Shown here: in pieces, positions 1-8,516 of the stretch
How the letters are laid out: each line of letters opens with the position of its first letter
Position numbering within the stretch: position 1 is the stretch's first letter
Assembly: GCA_947494305.1 (NCBI GenBank)
Contig: CANLUL010000002.1
Span: 491,727 to 555,726 of the forward strand
Origin: an uncultured Sphingomonadaceae bacterium
GTDB taxonomy: Bacteria; Pseudomonadota; Alphaproteobacteria; Sphingomonadales; Sphingomonadaceae
Length of the DNA stretch: 64,000 nt
Direction of reading: 5' to 3'
Made by a program: the position numbers and the translations under genes
The notes under the pieces: model-generated
Databases searched by the model: none
What the model was told of the DNA's origin: nothing
Seen by the model: only the letters and a program-made list of their open reading frames with translations

Positions 1-45
1 AATGATCCTCGGTCTTTAAGCCGACCGACAAAGGGGAATATCAAA

Positions 46-1179
46 ATGGATTTCGAATTTACCGACGAACAAAATATGGTGCGCGACGGGATTTCGCGTT
101 TGATCCGTGAAGAATATGATTTCGACACACGCCGTGAAGTTGTCGCTAGCGATAGCGGTTGGCGGCCTGAACTTTGGGCACAGCTAGCGGAACTGGGTAT
201 GCTTGCTGCTCCATTCAGCGAAGCCGACGGCGGTTTTGGTGGTGCGACCGAAGCGATGATCATCATGGAAGAATTTGGCAAAGGCCTGGCGGTTGAGCCG
301 TTCATTCCGAGTGTCGTTTGTGCCGGTGGTTTCCTGAAACATGGCGGCAATGACGCACAGCGAGAGGAATATATTGGCGGGATCATCTCTGGCGAGAAAG
401 TCTTTGCTTTCGCCTATGCAGAACCGCGCGGTCGCTATGATCTGGCGAACCTCGAAACCTCGGCCAAAGCTGATGGCGGCGACTATGTGATCAACGGTCA
501 CAAAGCAGTCGTCGTTGGTGCGCCTTGGGCTACTCACCTGGTTGTTACTGCGCGAACCTCTGGCGGTCAGACCGATGCCAACGGTATCTCAGTGTTTGTC
601 GTTGCGAAAGACGCCGATGGCGTGTCCACTCGCGACTATGCAACCGTCGATGGGCGCCGTGCCTCAGAAGTATATTTTGAGAATGTAAAAGTCTCTGGCG
701 ATGCATTGATTGGTGAAGCAGATAATGGTCTGCCGTTGATCGAAAAAGTGGTTGATGAAGCGACTGCTGCCGTCTGTGCGGAAGCGACAGGGGCGATGAA
801 AATTACCAACGAAACCACGCTCGACTATTCGCGTCAGCGTAAACAATTTGGCGTTGCCATCGGTTCGTTTCAGGTGCTGCAGCACCGGATGGCCGATATG
901 CTGATGGAATATGAGCAAGCTGTGTCGATGACTTATCTAGCGACCATTAAACTGGATGAAGATGCAGTTGAGCGGAAGAAGAATGTCTCTTCGGCCAAGG
1001 TTAAAATCGGTCAGGCTGCGCGCTTCATCGGTCAGGCTGCGATCCAGACCCATGGCGGCATGGGCATGACCGACGAGCTGGCAGTGGGCAGCTATTTCAA
1101 GCGGCTTTCGATCTTCGAAAGTGAATTTGGCAGCGTCGATCATCATATGCGGCGCCATATCAAATTGGTTGCCGGTTAA
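46..1179 (+). CDS. Acyl-CoA dehydrogenase (pimeloyl-CoA dehydrogenase small-subunit-like)
   Basis: FAD-dependent alpha,beta-dehydrogenation of an acyl-CoA thioester, cytoplasmic. The 377-residue protein has the usual ACAD layout: helical N-terminal domain (about 1-115), middle beta domain with a YVINGHK stretch near residue 150, and C-terminal helical domain with SRQRKQFG (FAD contact) and QTHGGMGMTDE near residue 340. AAGGGG at 31-36 is a good ribosome binding site 9 bases before ATG 46. A stop codon at 17-19 could end an upstream partner gene, since small-subunit ACADs usually follow a large subunit, but too little is visible. The canonical C-terminal catalytic Glu context (YEG) is replaced by FESEFG, as in divergent two-subunit ACADs. 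Substrate is not predictable here; a hairpin terminator follows directly. Confidence 0.88.
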   Translation: MDFEFTDEQNMVRDGISRLIREEYDFDTRREVVASDSGWRPELWAQLAELGMLAAPFSEADGGFGGATEAMIIMEEFGKGLAVEPFIPSVVCAGGFLKHGGNDAQREEYIGGIISGEKVFAFAYAEPRGRYDLANLETSAKADGGDYVINGHKAVVVGAPWATHLVVTARTSGGQTDANGISVFVVAKDADGVSTRDYATVDGRRASEVYFENVKVSGDALIGEADNGLPLIEKVVDEATAAVCAEATGAMKITNETTLDYSRQRKQFGVAIGSFQVLQHRMADMLMEYEQAVSMTYLATIKLDEDAVERKKNVSSAKVKIGQAARFIGQAAIQTHGGMGMTDELAVGSYFKRLSIFESEFGSVDHHMRRHIKLVAG

Positions 1180-1204
1180 GATAACGATACATCCTATCAA
1201 TTAA

Positions 1205-1238
1205 GGGGGGATGGCCACGCTGGCTCTCCCCTTTTTTT
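1205..1238 (+). terminator. Rho-independent terminator after the acyl-CoA dehydrogenase
   Basis: A GGGGGGA arm (1205-1211) pairs with TCTCCCC (1225-1231), and an inner GCCA/TGGC pair closes a CGC loop, with a two-base bulge. Seven T residues follow (1232-1238). It lies 26 bases after the acyl-CoA dehydrogenase stop and before the MFS gene. Confidence 0.85.
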
Positions 1239-1274
1239 GTGTCTAGACTAAAGCATCCTTTGGAGAGGGTGCGA

Positions 1275-2564
1275 ATGAGTAAATCCAGCGGTGCTGCGTC
1301 GGGCGGTGTCTATCGATATTATGTGCTGATCATGCTGATGTTGACCTTCATGTTCAACATCACAGATCGCATGGTGATGTCGATCCTGATCGAGGATATA
1401 AAGGCAGACTTCACGCTTTCAGACACGCAAATCGGCTTGTTGGCGGGTACTGCATTTACGATCTTCTATGTTATTCTTGGCATTCCCGCTGGGCGGCTGG
1501 CGGATCGCACCAATCGCAAGAATATGGTGGCTATTGCTGTAGCTCTGTGGAGCGTGATGGCCGCGTTATGCGGTGTCGCAATCGGTTTCTGGACACTGTT
1601 TTTGGCACGGCTGGGTGTTGGCATTGGCGAGGCAGGCGGTAGTCCGCCATCGGTCTCGCTGATCACAAATTATTTTGAATCACACGAGCTTTCAAAGGCG
1701 ATGGGAATCTTCTCGGTCGGCGCTGTTCTCGGCCCCGTTCTGGGGTTTGTAGCCGGTGGCTTGCTGGCTGAAGCCTATGGCTGGCGCTGGACATTTATCA
1801 TCCTTGGGCTACCTGGAGTTCTGGTCGGCGTGATAATATTTTTTACGATAAAGGAACCCAAGCGCGGGCAAATTGCGACACGTGAGACGCAATCAACACA
1901 GGTCACGGAGCAGGAACCATTCATGGTGACCATGCGTTCTTTGTGGCAGAATAAATTGTTCACGCGGGTGGTCATTTCCCAGATGCTGGCCGTTACTGCG
2001 TCCTATGCTTTTGCCATCTGGTTGGCACCTATCCTAATCCGCAACTACGAAGTACCGGTCTCTCAAATCGGGATTTATCTGGGTATAGTATGGGTTTTGG
2101 GCGGCGTCCCCGGGATGGTGTTGGGTGGATTTTTAACCGACAGGTTATCTGCCAAAAATCCAAAATGGCGGGCCTGGTTTTGCTCGATTGTCCTGCTGCT
2201 TTCCTTACCGCTCTTGTGCCTCTGCTTGCTCACCGACAACCTTATGTGGGCACTGGTTCTATATACATTTGGATATGGGTTACATTCATCCACACAAGGC
2301 CCCGCAATTGCAATGATGCAATCTTCTGTTGCGCCTGCGGAACGTGGTACAGCCTCCGCTGTCGGAAGCCTAGCCACCACATTTCTAGGATATTTTCTTG
2401 GACCAGCGGTTGTTGGAGCCATTAGCGACTCCCTTGCCGCCGACCATGGAACATTGTCGCTCAACTATGCAGTAATTGCGATTACCATCATCAGCATAAT
2501 TCCTGCGATTATCACCTATCTATGGGCGAGCCGCGCGATCAAACCGTTAAAGGTCAACACCTAG
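1275..2564 (+). CDS. MFS transporter, spinster-like family
   Basis: Major facilitator superfamily permease of the inner membrane with about 12 hydrophobic segments; 429 residues from ATG 1275. That start is chosen because GGAGAGG at 1262-1268 lies just upstream; an in-frame GTG at 1239 overlaps the terminator and has no ribosome binding site. The loop after TM2 carries GRLADRTNRKN, the MFS signature, and a short linker near residue 205 separates the two halves. Proteins with this SPPSVSLITNYF stretch are usually annotated as spinster-type transporters in sphingomonads, where they sit beside catabolic dehydrogenases, as here. The substrate (lipid, terpenoid or aromatic) is inference only. The stop overlaps the opposite-strand gene by four bases (CTAG). 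Confidence 0.87.
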   Translation: MSKSSGAASGGVYRYYVLIMLMLTFMFNITDRMVMSILIEDIKADFTLSDTQIGLLAGTAFTIFYVILGIPAGRLADRTNRKNMVAIAVALWSVMAALCGVAIGFWTLFLARLGVGIGEAGGSPPSVSLITNYFESHELSKAMGIFSVGAVLGPVLGFVAGGLLAEAYGWRWTFIILGLPGVLVGVIIFFTIKEPKRGQIATRETQSTQVTEQEPFMVTMRSLWQNKLFTRVVISQMLAVTASYAFAIWLAPILIRNYEVPVSQIGIYLGIVWVLGGVPGMVLGGFLTDRLSAKNPKWRAWFCSIVLLLSLPLLCLCLLTDNLMWALVLYTFGYGLHSSTQGPAIAMMQSSVAPAERGTASAVGSLATTFLGYFLGPAVVGAISDSLAADHGTLSLNYAVIAITIISIIPAIITYLWASRAIKPLKVNT

Positions 2565-3097
2565 TTCCATTGTTCGACCACGACCGACCATCCGGCAAAC
2601 GGCCGCGTGTTGTTACCTGAATTTTTATAGCCGATATGCCCGTCAATTCGGTAACCTCGACTATTATAGCGCAGTTCGGATATCGGACTCTTGTCCTCAA
2701 ACAATACCCGCATGCTGTAGTCGCGATGTTCTCTGTCTGCAGAACTGTCTCGAAACTCAGCAATCCCTTTATAGGATTTACCGTTGGCCGTGGAGAGCAT
2801 GGCTTCGCTTGCACAGCGCCCTTCCGGAAATTCACCGGCCTGATTCATGGGTTTGCTATCAACGCCCAATATCATCCATTCGGCCTTTTCATCTGCATTC
2901 TCTTCTCTACCAACGATGGTCAGAATCCGGAAAACATCCCCGCCAAATGTTAACCCCGTCTTCTCTTTCTCGCTTAATGGTCTGCGATTGTCGCAATCGG
3001 TTGACGCCACATAGCGATCATAACGCCAGCCATTTTCCGTCCTGACTTCTCCGGCAACTGAAGCGAGCATCAGGCTGAGACCAACTGATAGGGTCAC
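2561..3097 (-). CDS. Hypothetical secreted protein
   Basis: 178 residues from a GTG whose last two bases overlap the TGA stop of the upstream SDR (GTGA), so it is probably translated from the same message. The first 16 or so residues are hydrophobic and end at a plausible signal-peptidase site (ASVAGE), suggesting export. Two Cys remain in the mature part (near residues 34 and 94), possibly a disulphide. No family recognised; the protein is polar, with no catalytic motif visible. A later start would remove the signal peptide, so GTG 3097 is preferred. Confidence 0.6.
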   Translation of the reverse strand: MTLSVGLSLMLASVAGEVRTENGWRYDRYVASTDCDNRRPLSEKEKTGLTFGGDVFRILTIVGREENADEKAEWMILGVDSKPMNQAGEFPEGRCASEAMLSTANGKSYKGIAEFRDSSADREHRDYSMRVLFEDKSPISELRYNSRGYRIDGHIGYKNSGNNTRPFAGWSVVVEQWN

Positions 3098-3831
3098 AGT
3101 AACAAACCACCATCAGCGACGATTGTTTGACCGACAATATAACCGGCCAGAGGTGAGCAGAGAAAGAGCGCCAATCCCGCCATATCATCGGGGTCACCAA
3201 TACGTCCCACCGGAATACGCCGGATTGTGCCTTCTCGTCGCTTGGGATTCTCCGTCGTTACCTTGGTCATTTTGGTGGCGATCAGGCCTGGCGCTATGCC
3301 ATTGACGCGGATCCCATCAGGCGCCCATGCCTTGCCCAATGTACCTGTCAAACCCATCGCACCGGTTTTAGATGCATTATAGGCGGGATTGCCAACGGTG
3401 GCATGAAAGGCCGCAGTGGAACTGACAATGATCATCGAGCCCTTTGCTTCTTTGAGCAAATCGTAAAACTCTCCGCCACAGGTCATGATGCTGTTCAGGT
3501 TGACCTGTATCACCTTGGCAAAATTCTCTGGTTCAAACTCTGCACGTTTGTACATGACCATGCCTTGCGAGCAGATCAACACATCCAGCTTGGCAAATTT
3601 CTGACGAAGAGCGGCAATCGCGGCGTCATCGGCTGCGTCCAATGAATGGTAAGTTAGGCCTTCAAAATCAGAACCGTCTTGTTTCCGATACTCACTCTGA
3701 TCAGCTCTCGTTCCCGTCACATGAACATCGGCGCCGCATTGCCGAAACGCCTGTGCGGTCGCATTGCCAATGCCTGCTGAACCGCCAATGATGCAAACCG
3801 TCTTGCCACTATAGTCGAGTGAAATATCCAT
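3094..3831 (-). CDS. SDR family oxidoreductase
   Basis: Short-chain dehydrogenase/reductase using NAD(P)H, 245 residues, normal for classical SDRs. Visible motifs: IGGSAGIG at residues 15-22 (variant of TGxxxGxG with the first Thr replaced by Ile), Ser 137/138 in VSSTAAF, and the catalytic YNASK with Tyr151 and Lys155, followed by the GIAPGLIATKM loop. The canonical NAG structural motif is CSQG instead, a divergence. It is divergent from the second SDR at 3921 with about 90 bases between them, and coupled to the secreted unknown downstream. Substrate unknown; a hydroxyacyl or alcohol intermediate of the local catabolic cluster is inference. Confidence 0.87.
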   Translation of the reverse strand: MDISLDYSGKTVCIIGGSAGIGNATAQAFRQCGADVHVTGTRADQSEYRKQDGSDFEGLTYHSLDAADDAAIAALRQKFAKLDVLICSQGMVMYKRAEFEPENFAKVIQVNLNSIMTCGGEFYDLLKEAKGSMIIVSSTAAFHATVGNPAYNASKTGAMGLTGTLGKAWAPDGIRVNGIAPGLIATKMTKVTTENPKRREGTIRRIPVGRIGDPDDMAGLALFLCSPLAGYIVGQTIVADGGLLL

Positions 3832-3920
3832 CTATTCTATCTCCTGCCTAATCTGATATTGGCCGAACAGTAAGCGATGGTCTACAGCCAAATCAAACAA
3901 TGACATGAAGGCACAACGCT

Positions 3921-4691
3921 ATGGACATTCCTTTTTCCCTAAAAGGCCGGACGGCACTAATTGCCGGTGCATCATCCGGCTTTGGCGCGCACTTTGCTGA
4001 GCTGCTTTCCAAAGCGGGCGCCAATGTGGTTCTGGGTGCGCGGCGCCCGGACCGGATTAAGGATCTGGCGGGGAGTATCAATAAATCTGGTGGCAATGCC
4101 CTGCCGGTTGCGCTTGATGTGACGGACGAGCAGTCTGTCATCGCGAGCTATGACGCCGCCGAAGCGAGATTTGGCACAGTCGATACAATTATTGCCAATG
4201 CTGGATTGAGTGCATCGGGTCGGACGACTGAGCTTCCGCTCGACGATGTTCAGCGGCTGGTCAATACCAACTTCATGGGTGTTTACTCGGTTGCGCGCGA
4301 AGGTGCGAAACGACTTATTGCAAGCGGTAGTAGGGAGAAGGAAAACGGCCGGATCATCATTATTGGCTCGATCACATCACGGCTCAACGCGAATGGCGAT
4401 GCCGCCTATGCCGCAACCAAGGCTGGGGTTACGCATCTAGGCCGCAATATGGCGCGCGAATGGGTGCGGCAGGGTGTAAATGTCAACACTATCCATCCCG
4501 GCTATATTCCGACAGAGATTCAGGGTGACTGGTATTCTACCGCTGGCGGCGAAGCGCAGATTGCCGGTTTCCATCGTCGGCGTCTGCAGGATATCGAATC
4601 TCTGAACGACATGATTCTATATTTTGCATCAGATCGATCACGCATGGTCACCGGCGCTGATATTGTCGTCGATGACGGGCAATCGCTTTAG
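3921..4691 (+). CDS. SDR family oxidoreductase
   Basis: Classical short-chain dehydrogenase of 256 residues. AGASSGFG at 15-22 is the cofactor loop, NAG at 93-95, Ser150 in IIIIGSITS, and catalytic Tyr163/Lys167 in YAATK are all present. The Arg pair after beta-2 (GARRPDR, residues 39-45) suggests NADP preference by family rule. The C-terminus VTGADIVVDDGQSL is the usual SDR ending. It is transcribed away from the SDR at 3094-3831 and converges with the HMG-CoA lyase downstream, 14 bases away. No substrate can be assigned. Confidence 0.87.
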   Translation: MDIPFSLKGRTALIAGASSGFGAHFAELLSKAGANVVLGARRPDRIKDLAGSINKSGGNALPVALDVTDEQSVIASYDAAEARFGTVDTIIANAGLSASGRTTELPLDDVQRLVNTNFMGVYSVAREGAKRLIASGSREKENGRIIIIGSITSRLNANGDAAYAATKAGVTHLGRNMAREWVRQGVNVNTIHPGYIPTEIQGDWYSTAGGEAQIAGFHRRRLQDIESLNDMILYFASDRSRMVTGADIVVDDGQSL

Positions 4692-4705
4692 TTTCTGAGC
4701 AATTT

Positions 4706-5623
4706 CTAAGCCTCCGCACGCGCCACTAGAGATGGCAGCTGGCGATCCATGATACCGGCAAACCATTGGTTGGTATCAATGGCTTTGCGCAAATCAAGGC
4801 CGTGTTGAACGCCTGATCGGTTGAGCAGATTTATCAAATCTTCCGTGGCGATATTGCCCGTTGCGTTGGGCGCAAACGGACAACCGCCCAGACCCCCTAA
4901 GCTAGAATCCAGCGTTCTTACGCCAGCCTGAACCGCCGCCCAGGCATTGCCAATCCCGGTGTTGCGTGTGTCATGAAAATGGGCGCGCATACTGATATGG
5001 TCGGGCAATATCTCGCGCAATCGACTAAAAAGATCTTCCACCTGAGCCGGAACGCCCACGCCAATCGTATCGGCCAACGCGATTTCCAATGGTTCTTCTT
5101 CGGCCATTTCCTCTGCGATCTGCAGTACGGTTTCCGGTTTTACTTCGCCTTCAAACGGGCAGCCGAAAGCAGCAGATATCGTCACCTGTGCCTTTAGCCC
5201 TTCGGCTTTGGCAAAGCGTATCATATCCCTATTTTCTTTGATCCCTTGCTCAATGGTTTGACCTTGATTTTTTTGGCCGAAAGTATCGCTAGCGACAATC
5301 ACGCAACCGGCTTCATCAATGCCGCGTTTATTTCCCTCACGCGTTGCCAATCCCCGCAAAACACCCCGCTTGTTGAGGCATAGTCCAATATAGGAAACAT
5401 CGTTGCGATCCTGCAGACCCGCAATAACTTCCTCGGCATCGGCCATTTGTGGAACCCGTTTCGGGTGGACGAAACTGGCCACCTCCAGACGCCGGCTGCC
5501 GGCATCGATCATCCGGTTTATCAGTCCCAGTTTATGCTCGGTAGAGATGATGTCAGGTTCATTCTGTAAGCCGTCACGTGGACCAACTTCCAGAATTTCT
5601 ATGGATGTACTCTGTTCTGTCAT
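4706..5623 (-). CDS. Hydroxymethylglutaryl-CoA lyase
   Basis: Cleaves (S)-3-hydroxy-3-methylglutaryl-CoA to acetyl-CoA and acetoacetate, the last step of leucine and some isoprenoid catabolism; divalent-metal TIM barrel of the DRE-TIM family. 305 residues, normal length. EVGPRDGLQNE (residues 12-22) carries the catalytic Arg and metal Asp, HFHDTRN gives metal-binding His residues, and GLGGCPFAP contains the mobile-loop catalytic Cys typical of HMG-CoA lyases. It stands apart from the usual liuABCD partners, so whether it serves leucine or another branched acyl-CoA (lyases acting on related 3-hydroxyacyl-CoAs look alike) is open. Confidence 0.88.
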   Translation of the reverse strand: MTEQSTSIEILEVGPRDGLQNEPDIISTEHKLGLINRMIDAGSRRLEVASFVHPKRVPQMADAEEVIAGLQDRNDVSYIGLCLNKRGVLRGLATREGNKRGIDEAGCVIVASDTFGQKNQGQTIEQGIKENRDMIRFAKAEGLKAQVTISAAFGCPFEGEVKPETVLQIAEEMAEEEPLEIALADTIGVGVPAQVEDLFSRLREILPDHISMRAHFHDTRNTGIGNAWAAVQAGVRTLDSSLGGLGGCPFAPNATGNIATEDLINLLNRSGVQHGLDLRKAIDTNQWFAGIMDRQLPSLVARAEA

Positions 5624-5666
5624 AGGCTCCTCTTAGCGCCTACGTTCGGCAATTGAAAATCCATCT

Positions 5667-7427
5667 CTAGTTTTTCTCCACCAGTTGATAGATTGGATAG
5701 GTTCCATATCCTTTGGCAAATTCGATTTTCCCAGCATAGCGACAGCGATATTCATCCGGAGCTTCCAACGCCAATATGGCAGCAAATGGTTCGGTCACAA
5801 AAACGGCTCCAGGTGGTGTGACGGGTTCAATGCGCGCAGCGCGAGATACTTCGGTGCCATAGAGAGTAATCTTTCCGGTGATGGGATCCATGGTTTCATA
5901 GGCTGGACCATAATGTAAGCCGATGCGCATGCCACTGCTTTCAGTCATGCCCAGCAAGGCATAGTCAAAATTTTGCAGAGAGGTTTGCAATTCGAGCGCG
6001 AGGCTGGCGGCACAGGGAGCATCGGGTGTCACAGCTAGCAAGGCATCACCCCAGCTATTTTGAGCCAATATTTGACCCGGATAGTTCAACAGAACTTTGG
6101 CCATATTTCCCATCACGCCTTCCCAAAAAGCGGGTAAAGCTGATTCAGATAACTTTGAAAAACCGGGAAAGTCGGTGAATAATATCGCAGCGACGGTCCG
6201 TTTGTGGACATCTTCATCTGGGGCTTGTGATCGACCCAGATCACGTTTTATGTCGCCTGCTTCAATGACTTCCGATGATCCGCTATAGTTCTGCCAGGCA
6301 GCAACATCCGCTCCTGTTCCAGCTGGGCCATTGGAAGGTACGCCATCCCAAATCGCAAGCTGTGTTGGTTTATTCCCGAGATATTGCGCGCGTAATTTGG
6401 CCATGCCCATGGCGACTTTGCTTGCGTAGCCAAATTGTTCCGGGTCGCCGACATAGTGCATTTCTGTTGCGAAATTGATGCTGTTTGCTTTGGCTAGGCA
6501 GGCATCAAATCGTTTTAACCAATTACCGCCAGCTGGCACAACGGACTGTGCTATGAAATCTTCCTGAACGAACGGGAAAATGACGTTGAGTTCTGCGCCG
6601 TGCTCCAAAATTTGTTCAGCAATCAAAATATCGGAACCAGCTGCCAATGCACCATAGGCATAGCCGACATCATTTTTCTCCAGATAATCGGCGATGTTTT
6701 TTATCAGCTTCTCTTCTTCAGTGTCATCCTCAAGAAACATATGACCGCAAAAATGTATCACTGTTGGGGGAGACACGGGGCTAAGGAGTTGATCAACGGT
6801 TTCTTGATCTAACCCGGCTTCCCTTGAAACTATTTTTAGCTGTTTATAGCTGCTTGCCCGCGCGCCCGCATTGGCATCAGACATTACACCGGCTTTTTGC
6901 AAACTTTCAGCTGCCTCATCCATACGACCAGCTATTAACAAAGCCTCGGCGCGGGTTGCTGCATCATAGTAGTTTAGCGGTTTTGTAATTTCCGCCAGAT
7001 CGAGAATTGTTTTTGCTATATCTGCTGCTGTATCTTTCTTGCCACCCAAAAAAGCCAGAGTGGCGGCATTGATACCGGGGTACGCATCTTCGCTCTCGTC
7101 AAATATCTCGTGATAGGCTTGAGATGCAGCAAGCAGAGCGGCAGGTCGTTCTGTTTCATCTTTGGTGGCTAGCGCTGCATCCTTCATAATCCGTGCAGCA
7201 ATACTGCGATGATGCGCATCGGGTGATTTATCGAGTTCAAACTCCCGAAACAGTTCCAGTGCCTGTTCCCCGTTGCCCATGCGGGCCAGAGCCAGAACCA
7301 TCAGATGCCGAAGTTCGCTACTCGTGTCGCCGTCATTGATCGCCGACACGGCAAGATCATAAGCACGAAGCAGATTACCACTATCAATGGCTGATTTGGT
7401 TTGCTCTGTTGCTGTGACGGATGACAT
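5667..7427 (-). CDS. TPR / SLOG-like / class III nucleotide cyclase-like protein
   Basis: 586 residues in three parts. Residues about 1-215 are alpha-helical TPR-like repeats; YPGINAATLAFLGG near 116-129 resembles the TRAFs-binding (DUF4071-like) region. Residues about 221-370 look like a Rossmann nucleotide-binding fold of the SLOG/LOG kind (GALAAGSDILIAE, then LNVIFPF). Residues about 409-586 are a class III nucleotidyl cyclase homology domain: metal Asp419 (ILFTDFPGFS) and Asp461 (SWGDALLAV) are 42 residues apart as usual, and Arg532 (AARIE) is kept. The ATP-selecting Lys position is Asn457, the partner Asp position about Thr521, and the transition-state Asn is Ser528, so product and activity are uncertain. 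Its ATG overlaps the TIR gene stop (TAATG), so the two are translationally coupled. No membrane segment; probably cytosolic and recruited to the TIR partner (inference). Confidence 0.78.
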   Translation of the reverse strand: MSSVTATEQTKSAIDSGNLLRAYDLAVSAINDGDTSSELRHLMVLALARMGNGEQALELFREFELDKSPDAHHRSIAARIMKDAALATKDETERPAALLAASQAYHEIFDESEDAYPGINAATLAFLGGKKDTAADIAKTILDLAEITKPLNYYDAATRAEALLIAGRMDEAAESLQKAGVMSDANAGARASSYKQLKIVSREAGLDQETVDQLLSPVSPPTVIHFCGHMFLEDDTEEEKLIKNIADYLEKNDVGYAYGALAAGSDILIAEQILEHGAELNVIFPFVQEDFIAQSVVPAGGNWLKRFDACLAKANSINFATEMHYVGDPEQFGYASKVAMGMAKLRAQYLGNKPTQLAIWDGVPSNGPAGTGADVAAWQNYSGSSEVIEAGDIKRDLGRSQAPDEDVHKRTVAAILFTDFPGFSKLSESALPAFWEGVMGNMAKVLLNYPGQILAQNSWGDALLAVTPDAPCAASLALELQTSLQNFDYALLGMTESSGMRIGLHYGPAYETMDPITGKITLYGTEVSRAARIEPVTPPGAVFVTEPFAAILALEAPDEYRCRYAGKIEFAKGYGTYPIYQLVEKN

Positions 7428-8440
7428 TAATCAGCAGCAGTTTCTGCCATTTCTTCCGCTTCGCGCTGCATTGCCTTTCGCTGACGCATGATCTTGATAG
7501 TGACCATGGCAGCAGGAACGCCGAGCGCGATGATACCAAAAGCAATCCAGAAAACATCACCAAGCCCACCATAGCCTTTGATCAGTTGATTCAGTGGTTC
7601 CCAGATGAATTGAATCGTAACGAACCAAAGGAGAAGCGCCAGATAGATGGCAATTTTATCGTTCAGAACAATCCCAAGGCCGGACAGACTGTCTGACTTG
7701 TTCTTGCCGCCAGATGCTTCTCTATACCGTTGTAGTTCTGCATCGGCTTGTTGCTGACCGGATTGTGCTTCGTCCAGTTCACGTTTTAATCGCACCAATT
7801 CGCGAGCATTGGTCGCCACCTCTCCAGATTGGGCTTTGGACGCAGTGGAAAGTTCGGCCAATTCCGCTTCAAGCGCAGTCCGTTTTGCTTTTTCGCTAGC
7901 AAGCTGCCCGCTCATATCGGGATTGGCACTCTCTACAATTTGATCAATAACTTCCGGGACCAATGGGTCGGTCGGATAACGCGCGATCCAGTTTTTCCAA
8001 TCGGTAACGGTCGCCTTGGTCTTTAAGCGGGTATAGTCAACCAATCCGGGGCGATCGAGCAATTCACCAATCCGTTCCAATATGCCGAGCCAGACCGAGT
8101 TGTCTGTTCCCTCGGCTCCTTCAGCTAGAACTTCGGCTTGTACGGAACGAAATTCCAAAGGCAATGTGCACGGGGTCAGCTGTACCGCGATCAGCCCGCT
8201 TTTCTCTTTTCCGGTCCGCGCTTCGTTGCGCACCCAATCCGACTCGACCGAATCTTCACTCCACAAGACGAGCAACGCTTTCGCAGCATCAATTTCACGT
8301 TCGATTTCGCGGTCAAAGGAAGAGCCCGCACCAATACCTGCATCGAACCAGACGCTAACTTTCAGGCTATCCAAAATGTCGCGAATGGCTGTGCAGCGCT
8401 CCCGATCATTGCGTGAGTAGCTGATGAAGATATCCGCCAT
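7427..8440 (-). CDS. TIR domain membrane protein with coiled coil
   Basis: 337 residues: N-terminal TIR domain (about 1-125), a linker, a long coiled coil (about 176-243), and two transmembrane segments (about 262-281 and 295-317) with a short charged C-terminus. TIR landmarks are FISYSRND (5-12), WFDAGIGAGSSFDREIE in the BB-loop region (31-47), and SDWVRNEA with Glu73 at the position of the NADase catalytic Glu in enzymatic TIRs. By family knowledge such TIRs hydrolyse NAD or act as assembly modules; sequence alone does not decide. The TIR and coiled coil would face the cytoplasm with a C-terminal hairpin anchor. First gene of a two-gene operon; its TAA shares one base with the ATG of the cyclase gene. 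No cyclic-nucleotide-binding domain is visible. Confidence 0.83.
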   Translation of the reverse strand: MADIFISYSRNDRERCTAIRDILDSLKVSVWFDAGIGAGSSFDREIEREIDAAKALLVLWSEDSVESDWVRNEARTGKEKSGLIAVQLTPCTLPLEFRSVQAEVLAEGAEGTDNSVWLGILERIGELLDRPGLVDYTRLKTKATVTDWKNWIARYPTDPLVPEVIDQIVESANPDMSGQLASEKAKRTALEAELAELSTASKAQSGEVATNARELVRLKRELDEAQSGQQQADAELQRYREASGGKNKSDSLSGLGIVLNDKIAIYLALLLWFVTIQFIWEPLNQLIKGYGGLGDVFWIAFGIIALGVPAAMVTIKIMRQRKAMQREAEEMAETAAD

Positions 8441-8516
8441 AATATTGCCCTGCCTACCTATTGATGTCAGCTGCTATAATCGGCTCCGCGCGCCAGAACA
8501 AGGCTAGCCGCTTGCT

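Noticed and set aside
1-19. Possible 3' end of an upstream acyl-CoA dehydrogenase large-subunit gene
   Set aside because: A stop at 17-19 is visible, but six codons are not enough to support a gene.
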